Of a DNA stretch of 64,000 nt, positions 44,829 through 53,304 are shown piece after piece. Position numbers and translations under genes: made by a program. Origin of the DNA: Verrucomicrobiia bacterium (GTDB lineage Bacteria; Verrucomicrobiota; Verrucomicrobiia; Opitutales; Cerasicoccaceae); assembly GCA_030432235.1 (NCBI GenBank), contig JAUIHT010000004.1:124001-188000 (forward strand), read 5' to 3'. The first letter of the stretch is position 1; the number at the start of each line of letters is the position of its first letter. The notes below the pieces were generated by a model, which was not told the DNA's origin, did not search any database, and saw nothing but the letters and a program-made list of their open reading frames with translations.

Positions 44829-45316
44829 GATGCCTCCGGTTTGAATGAAAGTGATTGAGAATGGGCGTGCTCATCAATTTGGGGCGTAGCAACCCGTTTT
44901 CGAGAAGCTGACAGTTTCACTATTATCAGCAATGCCGCCAGCATAAGGCAATCCCGAAGCATCAGCCACGGGTAGTTCGTCTTAGCTTCTGTTGCACCAA
45001 AACAGCCACAGGAAATATCCAGTCCGCGCGCCCAAGCAGATATGATTGCTACGAGGAATACCGTCATGAGTCCCGCCAGCAAACCAGCCGAAGCGCGGCT
45101 CCAGGAGGGAAGCAATAACGCCAGCCCCGCGGTGATTTCCAGCCAAGGCAAATAAAGCGCGACGAGTAGGGAAGCCTGGTACGGCAGAAGACGGTAGCTT
45201 TCGATATCCCGCAAGAAAATGTCCGGTTGCATTGCCTTGACGAACCCTGCATAGAGAAACAGCCCAGCCATGATAACCCGCAGACTCCAGGAAATTACTG
45301 TCTTGAATCGAGCCAT
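44825..45316 (-). CDS. MauE/DoxX-type membrane protein
   Basis: A 163-residue protein with about four transmembrane helices (SLRVIMAGLFLYAGFVKAM, ASLLVALYLPWLEITAGLALLL, LLAGLMTVFLVAIISAW, MLRDCLMLAALLIIVKL). GLDISCGCFG between helices three and four is the hallmark of the MauE group, whose Cys pair is linked to disulfide or electron handling at the membrane. It starts inside the rhodanese gene (22-base overlap) and ends overlapping the next gene. MauE-like, DUF1573 and rhodanese proteins together point to thiol or sulfur chemistry in the envelope. Confidence 0.9.
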   Translation of the reverse strand: MARFKTVISWSLRVIMAGLFLYAGFVKAMQPDIFLRDIESYRLLPYQASLLVALYLPWLEITAGLALLLPSWSRASAGLLAGLMTVFLVAIISAWARGLDISCGCFGATEAKTNYPWLMLRDCLMLAALLIIVKLSASRKRVATPQIDEHAHSQSLSFKPEAS

Positions 45317-45723
45317 TCCTGCCAGCCTCCTTTCAATACATACACGTTCTCGATGCCCATCTCCTCACGCAGACGGCTGGCCACTTCCTTGCTGGCCCCG
45401 CACTGACGGCTGTCACAGTAGACCACCACTTTTTGCCCTGGCTGCCAGACATCGAGGAAGTCCAACATCTGCCCGTCAAAGCCTTCCATGCTCAGATTAA
45501 CCGCACGCGAAATATGCTTCTTCTCAAAAGTATCAGGTGTACGGGCATCCACCCAAAGTACAGATTCCGGCCATCCAGAAACAATGGATAAGTTCACCTC
45601 GCCGTTAGCCAAAACCGTAGACTCCCATGGCGGCATCGTCGGGTTTAGCCATGCATTCAATGCCGCAGGCAAAAGCGGTATGGCCAGCATAAGGATGATT
45701 TTTGAGAAAGCGGAATGTATCAT
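45295..45723 (-). CDS. Exported rhodanese-domain protein
   Basis: From ATG 45723 the protein has a hydrophobic N-terminus (SKIILMLAIPLLPAALNAW) acting as signal or anchor, then a single rhodanese domain: VLWVDARTPDTFEKKHISRAVN and VVVYCDSRQCGAS, where the Cys of VVYC is the expected persulfide-carrying residue, and LKGGWQEW at the end. A second Cys lies four residues later. A TTG codon at 45729 is also in frame. It is tightly packed between the O-antigen-ligase-like gene (2 bases) and the MauE-like gene (overlap). Its likely role is sulfur transfer or thiol relay in the periplasm. Confidence 0.9.
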   Translation of the reverse strand: MIHSAFSKIILMLAIPLLPAALNAWLNPTMPPWESTVLANGEVNLSIVSGWPESVLWVDARTPDTFEKKHISRAVNLSMEGFDGQMLDFLDVWQPGQKVVVYCDSRQCGASKEVASRLREEMGIENVYVLKGGWQEWLDSRQ

Positions 45724-45725
45724 CG

Positions 45726-47174
45726 TCAAAAGGCTTTATCCTGATGAACAACCACGGCGACCTCACCGCTTGTCCGGTCTGATATGTCTCCGGCTCGCTC
45801 AATTAAATATTTAGGCCAATTCGGGATGAATTCCGCTGCTCCGGGAACAGTTACCAAATGGATATTGCCATGTTCCTCCGCGACAGCAGACCAGATTCGC
45901 TCCTGCCTCCAATCCCCCAAATCACCGAGAATAATAGTGGCATCCCTTTCTCCAAGAGCTTCAATCATCGGATCTACGTTCTCGATACCAGGGTTGAACA
46001 ACAGGACGCGGGTTGACGTTACAGTCTGCAAGTTCTCCAGACCACCCTCTCCGGATAGCACCAAACTCTCAGTTGTGTAGGCACTCGCTCCTTCATGGAA
46101 AATAATGACTTCGCCCAATTCAGCGGCGTATTCACGAAGGGAATGTCCATATTTACCACCTAAAGAGCCAAGGCTCGGCTGTACAATGACCATCTTTGGA
46201 GTGGCACCTGTATTGAGAACCACTTGGTCGGGTGATGCCGCAAGCCGATTGCTCGATGGCAGCAGGAAGGCCGCGGCATAGAGCATGAGCAACCCAGCAT
46301 AGCCCAAGCCTAACCAGCCAACCACGGCCCGCTTCTTCGGCCACCGCTTGAAACGATAGTTCTGCGCGAAGACAGCCATAAGTAGCAAAGCAGGCAGGAG
46401 ACACAACCACCAGAGAGTCAATACAGAGCTAAAGACGGCAGCCATGCTCAGCGTCACCCAGACCGCAAATGCGGTTACCTTCAGTGGTGTATAAGGTCGC
46501 GGAAAACAGATGCACAAAACAAAGGCCCAAGCACCAACGTAAACAATTTGAAAAGGCAGACCATAATCCACCATCCAAGTCAGGTGGGAATTCAGCAGAG
46601 AGAGGTAGTCACCGGTCTTCCCAAGGGGCTGATACCAATTGTTGAACGCGTAACCCGCTCGGCCCCCGCCCCATCCCAACGGAGCATCCTTCATCATTTG
46701 TAGACCGGAGGTGTAGATTTCCAAACGCACATTGGCCGAGGAATCTTGGCCCGCGATACCGCTGGCCACACGCTCACCCACGCTAAGATGCTTGCCATAA
46801 TAAAATAACAAGCCACTCGTGAGCACCAACGCCAAGAGTTGAGGCCAAAGACGCCACGTATAATTTCCGTTGGACTTGTTGCCCCGGAAACTATTGTAAG
46901 CTTTGTGAAGGCCAAAGGCGGCAATGATACAAAGGCCAATCATCGCGGCTAAGATGCCTCCGCGAGAAGCTGACTGTAAAAGCAAGCCTCCGAAAAGAAA
47001 TGAAATCAGTAGGCTGAGCCAGAAGCCCCATCTGCGAAAGCGAAGCGCGAACCACCAGGAGACAACAATCAAAGTGGCAAGCAGGGCTCCAGTCTTATTG
47101 ACCGAGCCCGGCCCGAGGCCAAACCAGTCCAGGCGATATTCGGGAAACAATAACTGTTCGAGGCCTTGCATCAT
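45726..47174 (-). CDS. O-antigen ligase/polymerase-like membrane protein with extra C-terminal domain
   Basis: From ATG 47174, which overlaps the upstream hydrolase stop by four bases, the protein has about 482 residues. Roughly nine transmembrane helices fill the first 310 residues. SASRGGILAAMIGL and NVRLEIYTSGLQMMKDAPLGWGGGRAGYAFN are typical of the Wzy_C/O-antigen ligase superfamily. The final ~160 residues (MVIVQPSLGSLGGKYGHSLR ... TIILGDLGDWRQERIW) are soluble and look like an alpha/beta-hydrolase-type fold, an unusual fusion. Normal ligases have 11-12 helices, so the N-terminus may be shortened. It could join a glycan or peptide chain at the membrane. Confidence 0.75.
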   Translation of the reverse strand: MMQGLEQLLFPEYRLDWFGLGPGSVNKTGALLATLIVVSWWFALRFRRWGFWLSLLISFLFGGLLLQSASRGGILAAMIGLCIIAAFGLHKAYNSFRGNKSNGNYTWRLWPQLLALVLTSGLLFYYGKHLSVGERVASGIAGQDSSANVRLEIYTSGLQMMKDAPLGWGGGRAGYAFNNWYQPLGKTGDYLSLLNSHLTWMVDYGLPFQIVYVGAWAFVLCICFPRPYTPLKVTAFAVWVTLSMAAVFSSVLTLWWLCLLPALLLMAVFAQNYRFKRWPKKRAVVGWLGLGYAGLLMLYAAAFLLPSSNRLAASPDQVVLNTGATPKMVIVQPSLGSLGGKYGHSLREYAAELGEVIIFHEGASAYTTESLVLSGEGGLENLQTVTSTRVLLFNPGIENVDPMIEALGERDATIILGDLGDWRQERIWSAVAEEHGNIHLVTVPGAAEFIPNWPKYLIERAGDISDRTSGEVAVVVHQDKAF

Positions 47175-48235
47175 TCCCAGACGGTTCCCCAAGCTTGTGC
47201 GATATCCTTGGTCGGCAAGGCCACCATGAATTGTGGTTCAATATATTTCTCCGCCCAATCTACGTGAAAAGCCTCCTGATTAAAGTAATCCCCAACATAT
47301 ATGGGATGACGCATCAGATAGAATTTATCGATCGGAGGTTGTTGCCAGTTATCATCTGTCGGATCTGGGATAAATTTGAGGCAGTATTCGAAGAACTCGA
47401 CGCCTAGTTTGTTTATCTCCGGGCTGGAAGAATGGCCTAAGTTCTCCTGTGCCTTAAAAATCATATGAAAACCCAATTCCAGGGCCTGCCGATAAAAGCG
47501 CTGCCCTGCAGGATAACCATATTCCCGTGTTCCCGTAGAAACCAACCAAAGGATTTTCTCTGCTCCCGGCTTGGGAACATCGTAGCTACTATTTACATGA
47601 ATATGTACCCCGGCGAAATACTGCGGCTTGCGCAGAGCAAGACGGTGGCCCATCTGCCCTCCACCGCTTAGGCCGTAGTAGAGTAGATTGCCTTCCGGAA
47701 GTGAAAATTTATTGCAGATACGTTTATAGCCGTTCTCCCACTCACGAGCACGGTCATCGAACTGTCGATCGTAGCTCTCGTAGCGTTCTTCATCCATTTC
47801 ATCACCACTGATACCTGTCTTGTAACCCTTGAAGTTAGTCCAAGTTAGCATGGCCAGATTGTTCTCATCAGCGAACTTGACTAAATGCGGAAAACGACCG
47901 CCTTTATCTTTTACGTTTTTTAGTACCTCCTCCGCTTCAGACGACCATGTTCCTATTGCCAGCACCCCACGCACCGCTGGGTTAGGCTTACCAAAAAAGT
48001 CTTTCGGTTGCGCCTCCTGGCCGTTCCACAACTTCGGCATGCGCAGGTAAAAGGTGATGTCCGAATATTCCGAAAGTTTAGTGGGTTCTACAATCCTGAA
48101 GGTGCGTTGAACTTCATTTACATATCCTGAATTCAATGCCAGCAAGTTCTCGCCTGTGATTTGCCCCAGAGACAAGCTGCTAAAACCCCAAAAAAATAAT
48201 GAAATAAAATTCCATATGTAAAATAGATTCCTCAT
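47171..48235 (-). CDS. Exported alpha/beta hydrolase
   Basis: A 354-residue protein with an N-terminal signal (LFYIWNFISLFFWGFSSLSLG). LLYYGLSGGGQMGHRLAL is a nucleophile elbow (G-x-S-x-G), and the catalytic His candidate lies in AQENLGHSSS. NLAMLTWTNFKGYKTG and the overall order resemble the esterase at 53305. It is translationally coupled to the O-antigen-ligase-like gene by a 4-base overlap. Upstream of it is a 266-base AT-rich gap. Substrate unknown; with two other hydrolases in the same series, ester cleavage of a common envelope substrate is a reasonable guess. Confidence 0.85.
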   Translation of the reverse strand: MRNLFYIWNFISLFFWGFSSLSLGQITGENLLALNSGYVNEVQRTFRIVEPTKLSEYSDITFYLRMPKLWNGQEAQPKDFFGKPNPAVRGVLAIGTWSSEAEEVLKNVKDKGGRFPHLVKFADENNLAMLTWTNFKGYKTGISGDEMDEERYESYDRQFDDRAREWENGYKRICNKFSLPEGNLLYYGLSGGGQMGHRLALRKPQYFAGVHIHVNSSYDVPKPGAEKILWLVSTGTREYGYPAGQRFYRQALELGFHMIFKAQENLGHSSSPEINKLGVEFFEYCLKFIPDPTDDNWQQPPIDKFYLMRHPIYVGDYFNQEAFHVDWAEKYIEPQFMVALPTKDIAQAWGTVWE

Positions 48236-48449
48236 CGTATCTTCAGACTTTGAATACGCACCACATACCTCACGCTATGCTTATTTGAAGCGACATGAAA
48301 AACTTGTCATACACTATTAGCATGCATCCAAACAATTAAATGTTTATTCCCATTTTCCCTATTGATTAAAATTAGTTGGAATAAACCCATAGTCCGCATA
48401 TAATAAGCATCAATACGCATTCATATTATACATACGTAAATACTCTTAA

Positions 48450-48481
48450 GCAGGCCAAAGGATTAGAACCACTAAGCCTGC
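48450..48481. other. Hairpin with tRNA T-arm-like core in AT-rich gap
   Basis: GCAGGC (48450-48455) pairs with GCCTGC (48476-48481), enclosing TTAG-AACCA-CTAA. On the minus strand the interior reads TGGTTCTAATCC, close to a tRNA T-arm. It lies 20 bases after the stop of the Cys-rich gene and has no T-run. It could be an RNA end structure for that gene or the trace of an integration site. The rest of the gap (48236-48449) is AT-rich with no gene. Confidence 0.3.
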
Positions 48482-48501
48482 AAGCTGAAAAACAGAGCTA
48501 G

Positions 48502-49017
48502 CTAACAAGAATCTCCGGCCCCTCTTTGGCGAGTCCCATTTGAAAATTCTTCCGGTGTAGCCTTGAGGCACCTATAGCTATCATCTCCTTCAGGGTCTGC
48601 CGATTGTAAAGTCCAAACACATTGAGCCTGCTCCCACTTGTAACAGAACCACGGATTGAGAATTGCATCGGCACCGTCCTTACTATCAATCACGTCATCA
48701 GGGGACTGCGCTACTAATTGCTTCACGTACATTCCAGAACATCCAACAGTCGGTTTCGGATTGCCATGAGGCACTGTTGTCGTATGGCCCGAGCAAGAAC
48801 TTGCAGATGGCGGAGGGTTATTATAGCTATCACGCGGATCACAATTTGCCCCATCACCGGCCTTCCAACATGTGTCCGTGCATTCATAGTCCGCCTGCCC
48901 ATACATAAACGAATATGTATCCACATCAGCTTTATTAGCAGAACCCTCAACGATAAATACAGACGCTATAACGCCTGCAGCCAATCCATATATTTTGTAT
49001 ATTTTTTTACTTTTCAT
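48502..49017 (-). CDS. Exported Cys-rich protein of unknown function
   Basis: A 171-residue protein. A basic start and hydrophobic stretch (YGLAAGVIASVFIVEGSA) act as signal or leader. The mature part holds nine cysteines (for example YECTDTCWKAG, GANCDPRD, FCYKWEQAQC) with Pro/Ser/Gly-rich spacers, suggesting a disulfide-stabilised secreted product. The N-terminal layout is loosely like leader-bearing exported peptides of Bacteroidota (NVEALA type), but the motif itself is absent, so I do not assign it. It starts 4 bases after the stop of the C39-like gene and lies at the AT-rich core of the series. Confidence 0.75.
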   Translation of the reverse strand: MKSKKIYKIYGLAAGVIASVFIVEGSANKADVDTYSFMYGQADYECTDTCWKAGDGANCDPRDSYNNPPPSASSCSGHTTTVPHGNPKPTVGCSGMYVKQLVAQSPDDVIDSKDGADAILNPWFCYKWEQAQCVWTLQSADPEGDDSYRCLKATPEEFSNGTRQRGAGDSC

Positions 49018-49021
49018 TTTA

Positions 49022-50323
49022 TTATTGGTTAATCAAAAACCCCCTTAAACTTGAACGAAATTCATCTCCGGAACCATTAAAAGAAAAATCAATATTTGTA
49101 TTAAAATAACCTCTATCCAAAAAATCAATAGAGACTGTTAATACCAATACCCTAAAAAAACGATTTCCAATTTCAATCATACCTATGTCAGAATAAGAAT
49201 AATCATACAGACGTTTTTCTTCATATCCGTTCCGCGCCCGCTGAACAATCTCTATTTCGCCATGATTTTGATCTGAAATTAACGCATGATTTCTCTCAAA
49301 TAAAAAAACAAAATCTTCCCTTACGGGTAATTTTTGTACTATTCCCAAATTGCGTTCAGCCCCTAGCATAAGCGAATCATAGCCATTTTTCGGGTATTCA
49401 ATCTGAACTAAGACTTGTATACTATTTACCTCCGCATCCTCAAATTTCCCATAGATTTCCAACAAACTATTTTTAACGTTAGCTACTTTTACGTCTTCCG
49501 GTTCATGTCTAAAATAGCATGAAAGCAAAGAACCCGCATCAGGACTAATTACTAATGGTAATTCAACCTCCATTCCAATGAAGCAGTCGCAACTACCACG
49601 AACTTTTTCTATAAATAGCTTTTTGCTTCTACTATTATTTTGAACGGGAATTCCGATTTCAATAATTTCTCCAGGTATACCTGAAGTTGTAATTTTCGAA
49701 GGAATTCCTAATTCATTTTCCCACTGCCACTTGGGCTCATCTAAAAGGCCTTTTGCACTATTAATTAGCTGCAATGACTGACTATCGCTTATAAAAATAG
49801 CCCGCTCACTGACACGCATTTCAGCAAGCGCTTCAGCAACTTCAGAAACATTCCTATAAGCGGAATGCCGCCCCACGTCAATTTCAAGAGAAAATCCATT
49901 TTTAGGCTCATAAATTAAAGGGAAAAAATGGCCTACATTCTGTGAAGTATGCACTATCATAGCATAGGATTCATTTTCAAATACTTCCGCATATTTTGGG
50001 AAGTGCATGAGATTAATTTTCTCTGTTATTAAGTCCGCACGCTGAAGATACTCCTGCAATTGGCTGAACGAAAGAAACCCTCCACTTTCTGCCGAAATCG
50101 CCTTCAGAGAAGCCAACTGTAAATTAGCGTCGAAATAATCACTAACACGCGCAATTGCCCTTACCCCGCAACTATTAGAATCAGAAGCAATGCTTCCCCG
50201 TGTTGTATGTTCTTCTACGTAGCAGTCTTCATCTATTAAACTAAATGGATTCGATTTCAGTAGAATCGAAACACATAAGACTGATACCACTCCAATAATA
50301 AAATATATTATAAATCCCCTCAT
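49022..50323 (-). CDS. C39-peptidase-like domain fused to DUF1573-like domain
   Basis: A 433-residue membrane-anchored protein. Residues 3-22 are a transmembrane or signal helix. Residues 45-150 resemble a papain-like C39 domain: SNSCGVRAI with candidate Cys52, GHFFPLIYEP with His132, and Asp149 in SLEIDVG, at spacings normal for C39. C39 domains usually cut double-Gly leaders of exported peptides inside ABC transporters; here no transporter is attached. Residues ~215-300 (KKLFIEKVRGSCDCFIG) match the DUF1573 Cys pattern seen at 54214. Directly downstream is a Cys-rich exported protein, a plausible substrate. DNA here is AT-rich. No other example of this fusion is known to me. Confidence 0.7.
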   Translation of the reverse strand: MRGFIIYFIIGVVSVLCVSILLKSNPFSLIDEDCYVEEHTTRGSIASDSNSCGVRAIARVSDYFDANLQLASLKAISAESGGFLSFSQLQEYLQRADLITEKINLMHFPKYAEVFENESYAMIVHTSQNVGHFFPLIYEPKNGFSLEIDVGRHSAYRNVSEVAEALAEMRVSERAIFISDSQSLQLINSAKGLLDEPKWQWENELGIPSKITTSGIPGEIIEIGIPVQNNSRSKKLFIEKVRGSCDCFIGMEVELPLVISPDAGSLLSCYFRHEPEDVKVANVKNSLLEIYGKFEDAEVNSIQVLVQIEYPKNGYDSLMLGAERNLGIVQKLPVREDFVFLFERNHALISDQNHGEIEIVQRARNGYEEKRLYDYSYSDIGMIEIGNRFFRVLVLTVSIDFLDRGYFNTNIDFSFNGSGDEFRSSLRGFLINQ

Positions 50324-50336
50324 TAAAGGTAAATAT

Positions 50337-51398
50337 TTAATTTTTAGTACGCTTCAGAGACTCAATAAAATCACTTGTATTGGCAGATGTTTTATATTCT
50401 AACCCCAAACGTCTATCAAACACCTTAACCCCCTCGGGAATACTCATTTTAAAATTTGGTATATTGTTAATCAATTTATAAGTTAATTCGGCATTTACCT
50501 CCTGCTCAACATCTTTAGTATTCATAGGACCACTAGCTTTCCACGTTTTGACGGTTACTTTACTAGGCAGGGTTACTGTCTCATTTATATTTACAACATC
50601 CTCGACGATGTACTCTAATGTTGCCACAATTTCGCTATCCGACCCATTAAACTCATTAGATTTATAATAGCTTATTAATGGAAACGGGACTAACTCAATT
50701 TCTACAACCTCGTCCGGCATTTTTCCCCTGCCGACATCAGCCATATTATAATACACACTTATCCTAATTTTATCTTTAGCAATAGTCTTAACACTCATGT
50801 GCTTCCCCAATAAATTATTCCAATTGCCATTGGGCAAGTGCTTGAATGAAAATGCTCCAGGGAGAAAGCTCAGAACAGGGAAATGATTCAGAACCGATCC
50901 CCATTGAGAAGTTGATGTTATTTCATTAACATCTAGAATCTCCGCTTCATTAACAACTCTTAAAGGCAAGCCATATGGACCACCTAAAATCTCATATAAT
51001 ATTAATTTCTCTCCATCATATAATATGTCTTTTTTTGCCGCGAAAAGCTCTTCCGCACCCGAAAACCATATAGTTAAATCAGGATCTAATGCCACCTTAA
51101 ACCTACCACCTCTTATGGACTCAAATACCCCTTCGGCGTTAACATTATTGGCCGCATACTTACTACCTTTACCCCAATAATTTTTAAAACTCATACTAGT
51201 CTTGGATGTAACTTCCAAAAACGGAGCTATTATTGTCGCATTTTCTAGCTTCGATTGAATTGAATCCATTATGTCATATTCGTCCAAAGCAGTATCTTTG
51301 GTATTATTTTGAATCGCATTTTGCCCATTAACAGTACTCATTGAGAAAGTGATAAATAAGGCAATAAATGCTAAAAGTCTTTGGGTAGATTTATTCAT
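50337..51398 (-). CDS. Exported hypothetical protein
   Basis: A 353-residue protein with a signal peptide (LLAFIALFITFSMSTVNGQ). The rest is a beta-rich sequence without cysteines in the mature part or recognisable motif; ESIRGGRFKVALDPDLTIWFSG and VEIELVPFPLISYYKS suggest a lipoprotein-carrier-like (LolA/DUF-type) sheet, a weak inference. It overlaps the YD-repeat gene by eight bases and is followed 13 bases later by the C39-like gene, so all three are likely expressed as a unit. DNA is AT-rich. Confidence 0.75.
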   Translation of the reverse strand: MNKSTQRLLAFIALFITFSMSTVNGQNAIQNNTKDTALDEYDIMDSIQSKLENATIIAPFLEVTSKTSMSFKNYWGKGSKYAANNVNAEGVFESIRGGRFKVALDPDLTIWFSGAEELFAAKKDILYDGEKLILYEILGGPYGLPLRVVNEAEILDVNEITSTSQWGSVLNHFPVLSFLPGAFSFKHLPNGNWNNLLGKHMSVKTIAKDKIRISVYYNMADVGRGKMPDEVVEIELVPFPLISYYKSNEFNGSDSEIVATLEYIVEDVVNINETVTLPSKVTVKTWKASGPMNTKDVEQEVNAELTYKLINNIPNFKMSIPEGVKVFDRRLGLEYKTSANTSDFIESLKRTKN

Positions 51399-53100
51399 TT
51401 GATTTATATATTGAGGTCTCTAACACTTTTTCTATACTTTCAATATCATTAGGATTGAAATCTCCTTCTTTTATTTTTATAAATGTTTTTGATTCGGGAT
51501 ATTTCTTATATACATAGCCATTATCATAGGCATATTTTTCAACCACATTACCATTATGCTCAACAAAAAGCTTTTTCCCATGGCCATCATATACAGTTCT
51601 TCGTATATTGTCATTGTCCGTTCGAATTTCTTCAACTAAAGTATGCCTTAAGGGATCGTAAACTCTTTGCTCCACCGAACCGGAGCCATAGTGAAATGTC
51701 TCGACTATGAAATTTTTCGAATCCCTCTCTTTTGAATAATATAAACTATTTCCAATCAGAGCTTTTTCACTAATACCATCTGCTGCATAATAAAATCTCA
51801 CAACTTCTTTTGTCTTGCCATCAATCTCCCTAACCAGCCGTCCCTTCTCGTTATATGAATAATGCGAGAGAAGCATCCAACTTTTAGCGTCCAAAGGCAT
51901 TTCTTCTACTCTTCTCAAGTTGCCATATGCTGGCCCTTCCGCAATAATCCATGTTCGCCTGTAAACGTTCCCAAAAGAGTCAGTAAAGGTTTCGATGCCC
52001 TTTGACCAATCACGCGACCAGAACTGTTTAGGTGTCCCATCCATAGGTAAGCGCTGTATGTTTACAGCATCTGGAGATATCTTTCCTTTGCTACTTTTAT
52101 CAGCAATGTGCGGGTCATAGGCGTCATTCCGAATCTGGTATTCGCCCCCGGAATCAGCAGCTATAAAGCCGCTTTGAGCTTCATAGTTCACCCAGCTTTC
52201 CGTACCATTAGTATCCATCAAGGTTAATTGGTTAACTGGTACGGTGGTATTTTGAGTTAAAAACGTTTCTGGATCATCCTTACTGGGAATTTGCATAGTA
52301 CGTTCTTTCCGCTTTCCCTTGCTGTAGACATAGCTCTCGGCCTTCTCGCCCGGAAACGATAGGGATGTCAAATACTTCACTCGGTAGTCCTGATAATCCG
52401 ATTTGCCATCCGGGGCCGTCCAATCGCCATCTCCCAATTCTATTTCAATGCTCTTACCCATTATTTCTATTCTTTCTGGAGTCGCACCACTGTAATCGAT
52501 CTTGAGCAAAATATCCCTGGCACCGACGGTTAGGCTACGCGGATAGCCACGGGCGGTGTAGTTAACACTCACTACCTCGGAACCCCCTCCCAACTGAAAA
52601 CTAACAAGACGCCCATTCCGATATTCAAAGTAAGCATGGGGGCCATCAAGGCCCTCTATTCGTACCGTTCCGCGACGCTCATTGGTAATGGCCCGCCATT
52701 CAGCAGCCTGGTGCTTATAAGCTTTCTCACCACTGCGTAGGTCGACGTCAGCATCACGCACAAAGAAACGACGGTATTCGTCCGGGGCCTCCCACACTAG
52801 CACACCTTGCCGCGAAGGATACACTGTCGAAGAGAATAGAGGAAAATGCCAGCCCGGCCCAAACATACTCGGTTCGATTTTAGGATCACTAGAGAAAACC
52901 AAGGCCAAAGATAAAACCTGATTCCCCACAGGCAACTGCCCTAGCTCCCTAACTATACGAACGTAGCCAAACTGGTCCGCATTACCAAGCTTGTTATTGC
53001 GAGTCCCAAAGCGAAAGTCCTGAGCAACAGCAGAGGTCATCCCCATCAGCACCAACAGGAAACTGATGAGGAATATAAACCTCTGTTTTACAATGTTCAT
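51391..53100 (-). CDS. Exported YD/RHS-repeat-like protein, short form
   Basis: A 569-residue protein with a signal peptide (FLISFLLVLMGMTSAVAQ). Several RHS/YD-type repeat units are visible: YNEKGRLVREIDGKTKEVVRFYY, YDPLRHTLVEEIRTD, YDGHGKKLFVEHNGNVVEKYAYDNG. The N-terminal half (ARDILLKIDYSGATPERIEI, FEYRNGRLVSF) fits the wrapping beta-shell region. It is far shorter than typical RHS toxins (>1000 residues), has no C-terminal core motif and no toxin domain, so it may be a structural surface protein. Its neighbours are a 51-residue Cys-containing peptide upstream and the exported protein downstream. Confidence 0.75.
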   Translation of the reverse strand: MNIVKQRFIFLISFLLVLMGMTSAVAQDFRFGTRNNKLGNADQFGYVRIVRELGQLPVGNQVLSLALVFSSDPKIEPSMFGPGWHFPLFSSTVYPSRQGVLVWEAPDEYRRFFVRDADVDLRSGEKAYKHQAAEWRAITNERRGTVRIEGLDGPHAYFEYRNGRLVSFQLGGGSEVVSVNYTARGYPRSLTVGARDILLKIDYSGATPERIEIMGKSIEIELGDGDWTAPDGKSDYQDYRVKYLTSLSFPGEKAESYVYSKGKRKERTMQIPSKDDPETFLTQNTTVPVNQLTLMDTNGTESWVNYEAQSGFIAADSGGEYQIRNDAYDPHIADKSSKGKISPDAVNIQRLPMDGTPKQFWSRDWSKGIETFTDSFGNVYRRTWIIAEGPAYGNLRRVEEMPLDAKSWMLLSHYSYNEKGRLVREIDGKTKEVVRFYYAADGISEKALIGNSLYYSKERDSKNFIVETFHYGSGSVEQRVYDPLRHTLVEEIRTDNDNIRRTVYDGHGKKLFVEHNGNVVEKYAYDNGYVYKKYPESKTFIKIKEGDFNPNDIESIEKVLETSIYKSNE

Positions 53101-53124
53101 TTGTTTAGTTCGAGGCAGATCTCC

Positions 53125-53280
53125 CTACTCGATAATATCACTGGGCATAGAGTCACAATCACAAGGATTGTTTGGGTCATTTTCATCGCAAGGCGGCGGG
53201 CAAGACTCTTCATCTGCATATGCAGACAATGATACAAAGCCCGCGATAATAAGCATCAATATTAGTTTTTTCATTTTCAT
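53125..53280 (-). CDS. 51-residue exported Cys-containing micropeptide
   Basis: A complete small gene: ATG 53280, stop TAG ending at 53125. It has a signal peptide (KKLILMLIIAGFVSLSAYA, cleavage before DEES) and then a ~28-residue mature part with four cysteines (SCPPPC, NPCDCD) rich in Pro, Asp and Asn. It lies 24 bases before the YD-repeat start and after the hydrolase at 53305, in the same direction and spacing, which supports a real gene despite its size. The mature peptide is acidic and could bind metal or form two disulfides. No homologue is known to me. Confidence 0.65.
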   Translation of the reverse strand: MKMKKLILMLIIAGFVSLSAYADEESCPPPCDENDPNNPCDCDSMPSDIIE

Positions 53281-53304
53281 GATTGTACTAGGTTCTAGTT
53301 TACT

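Noticed and set aside
48502-49017. Bacteriocin or lanthipeptide precursor
   Set aside because: No double-Gly leader, no modification enzyme and no peptide ABC transporter nearby; size is also too large.
51391-53100. RHS toxin of a type VI or contact system
   Set aside because: No core motif, no C-terminal toxin, no immunity gene and no secretion genes nearby.
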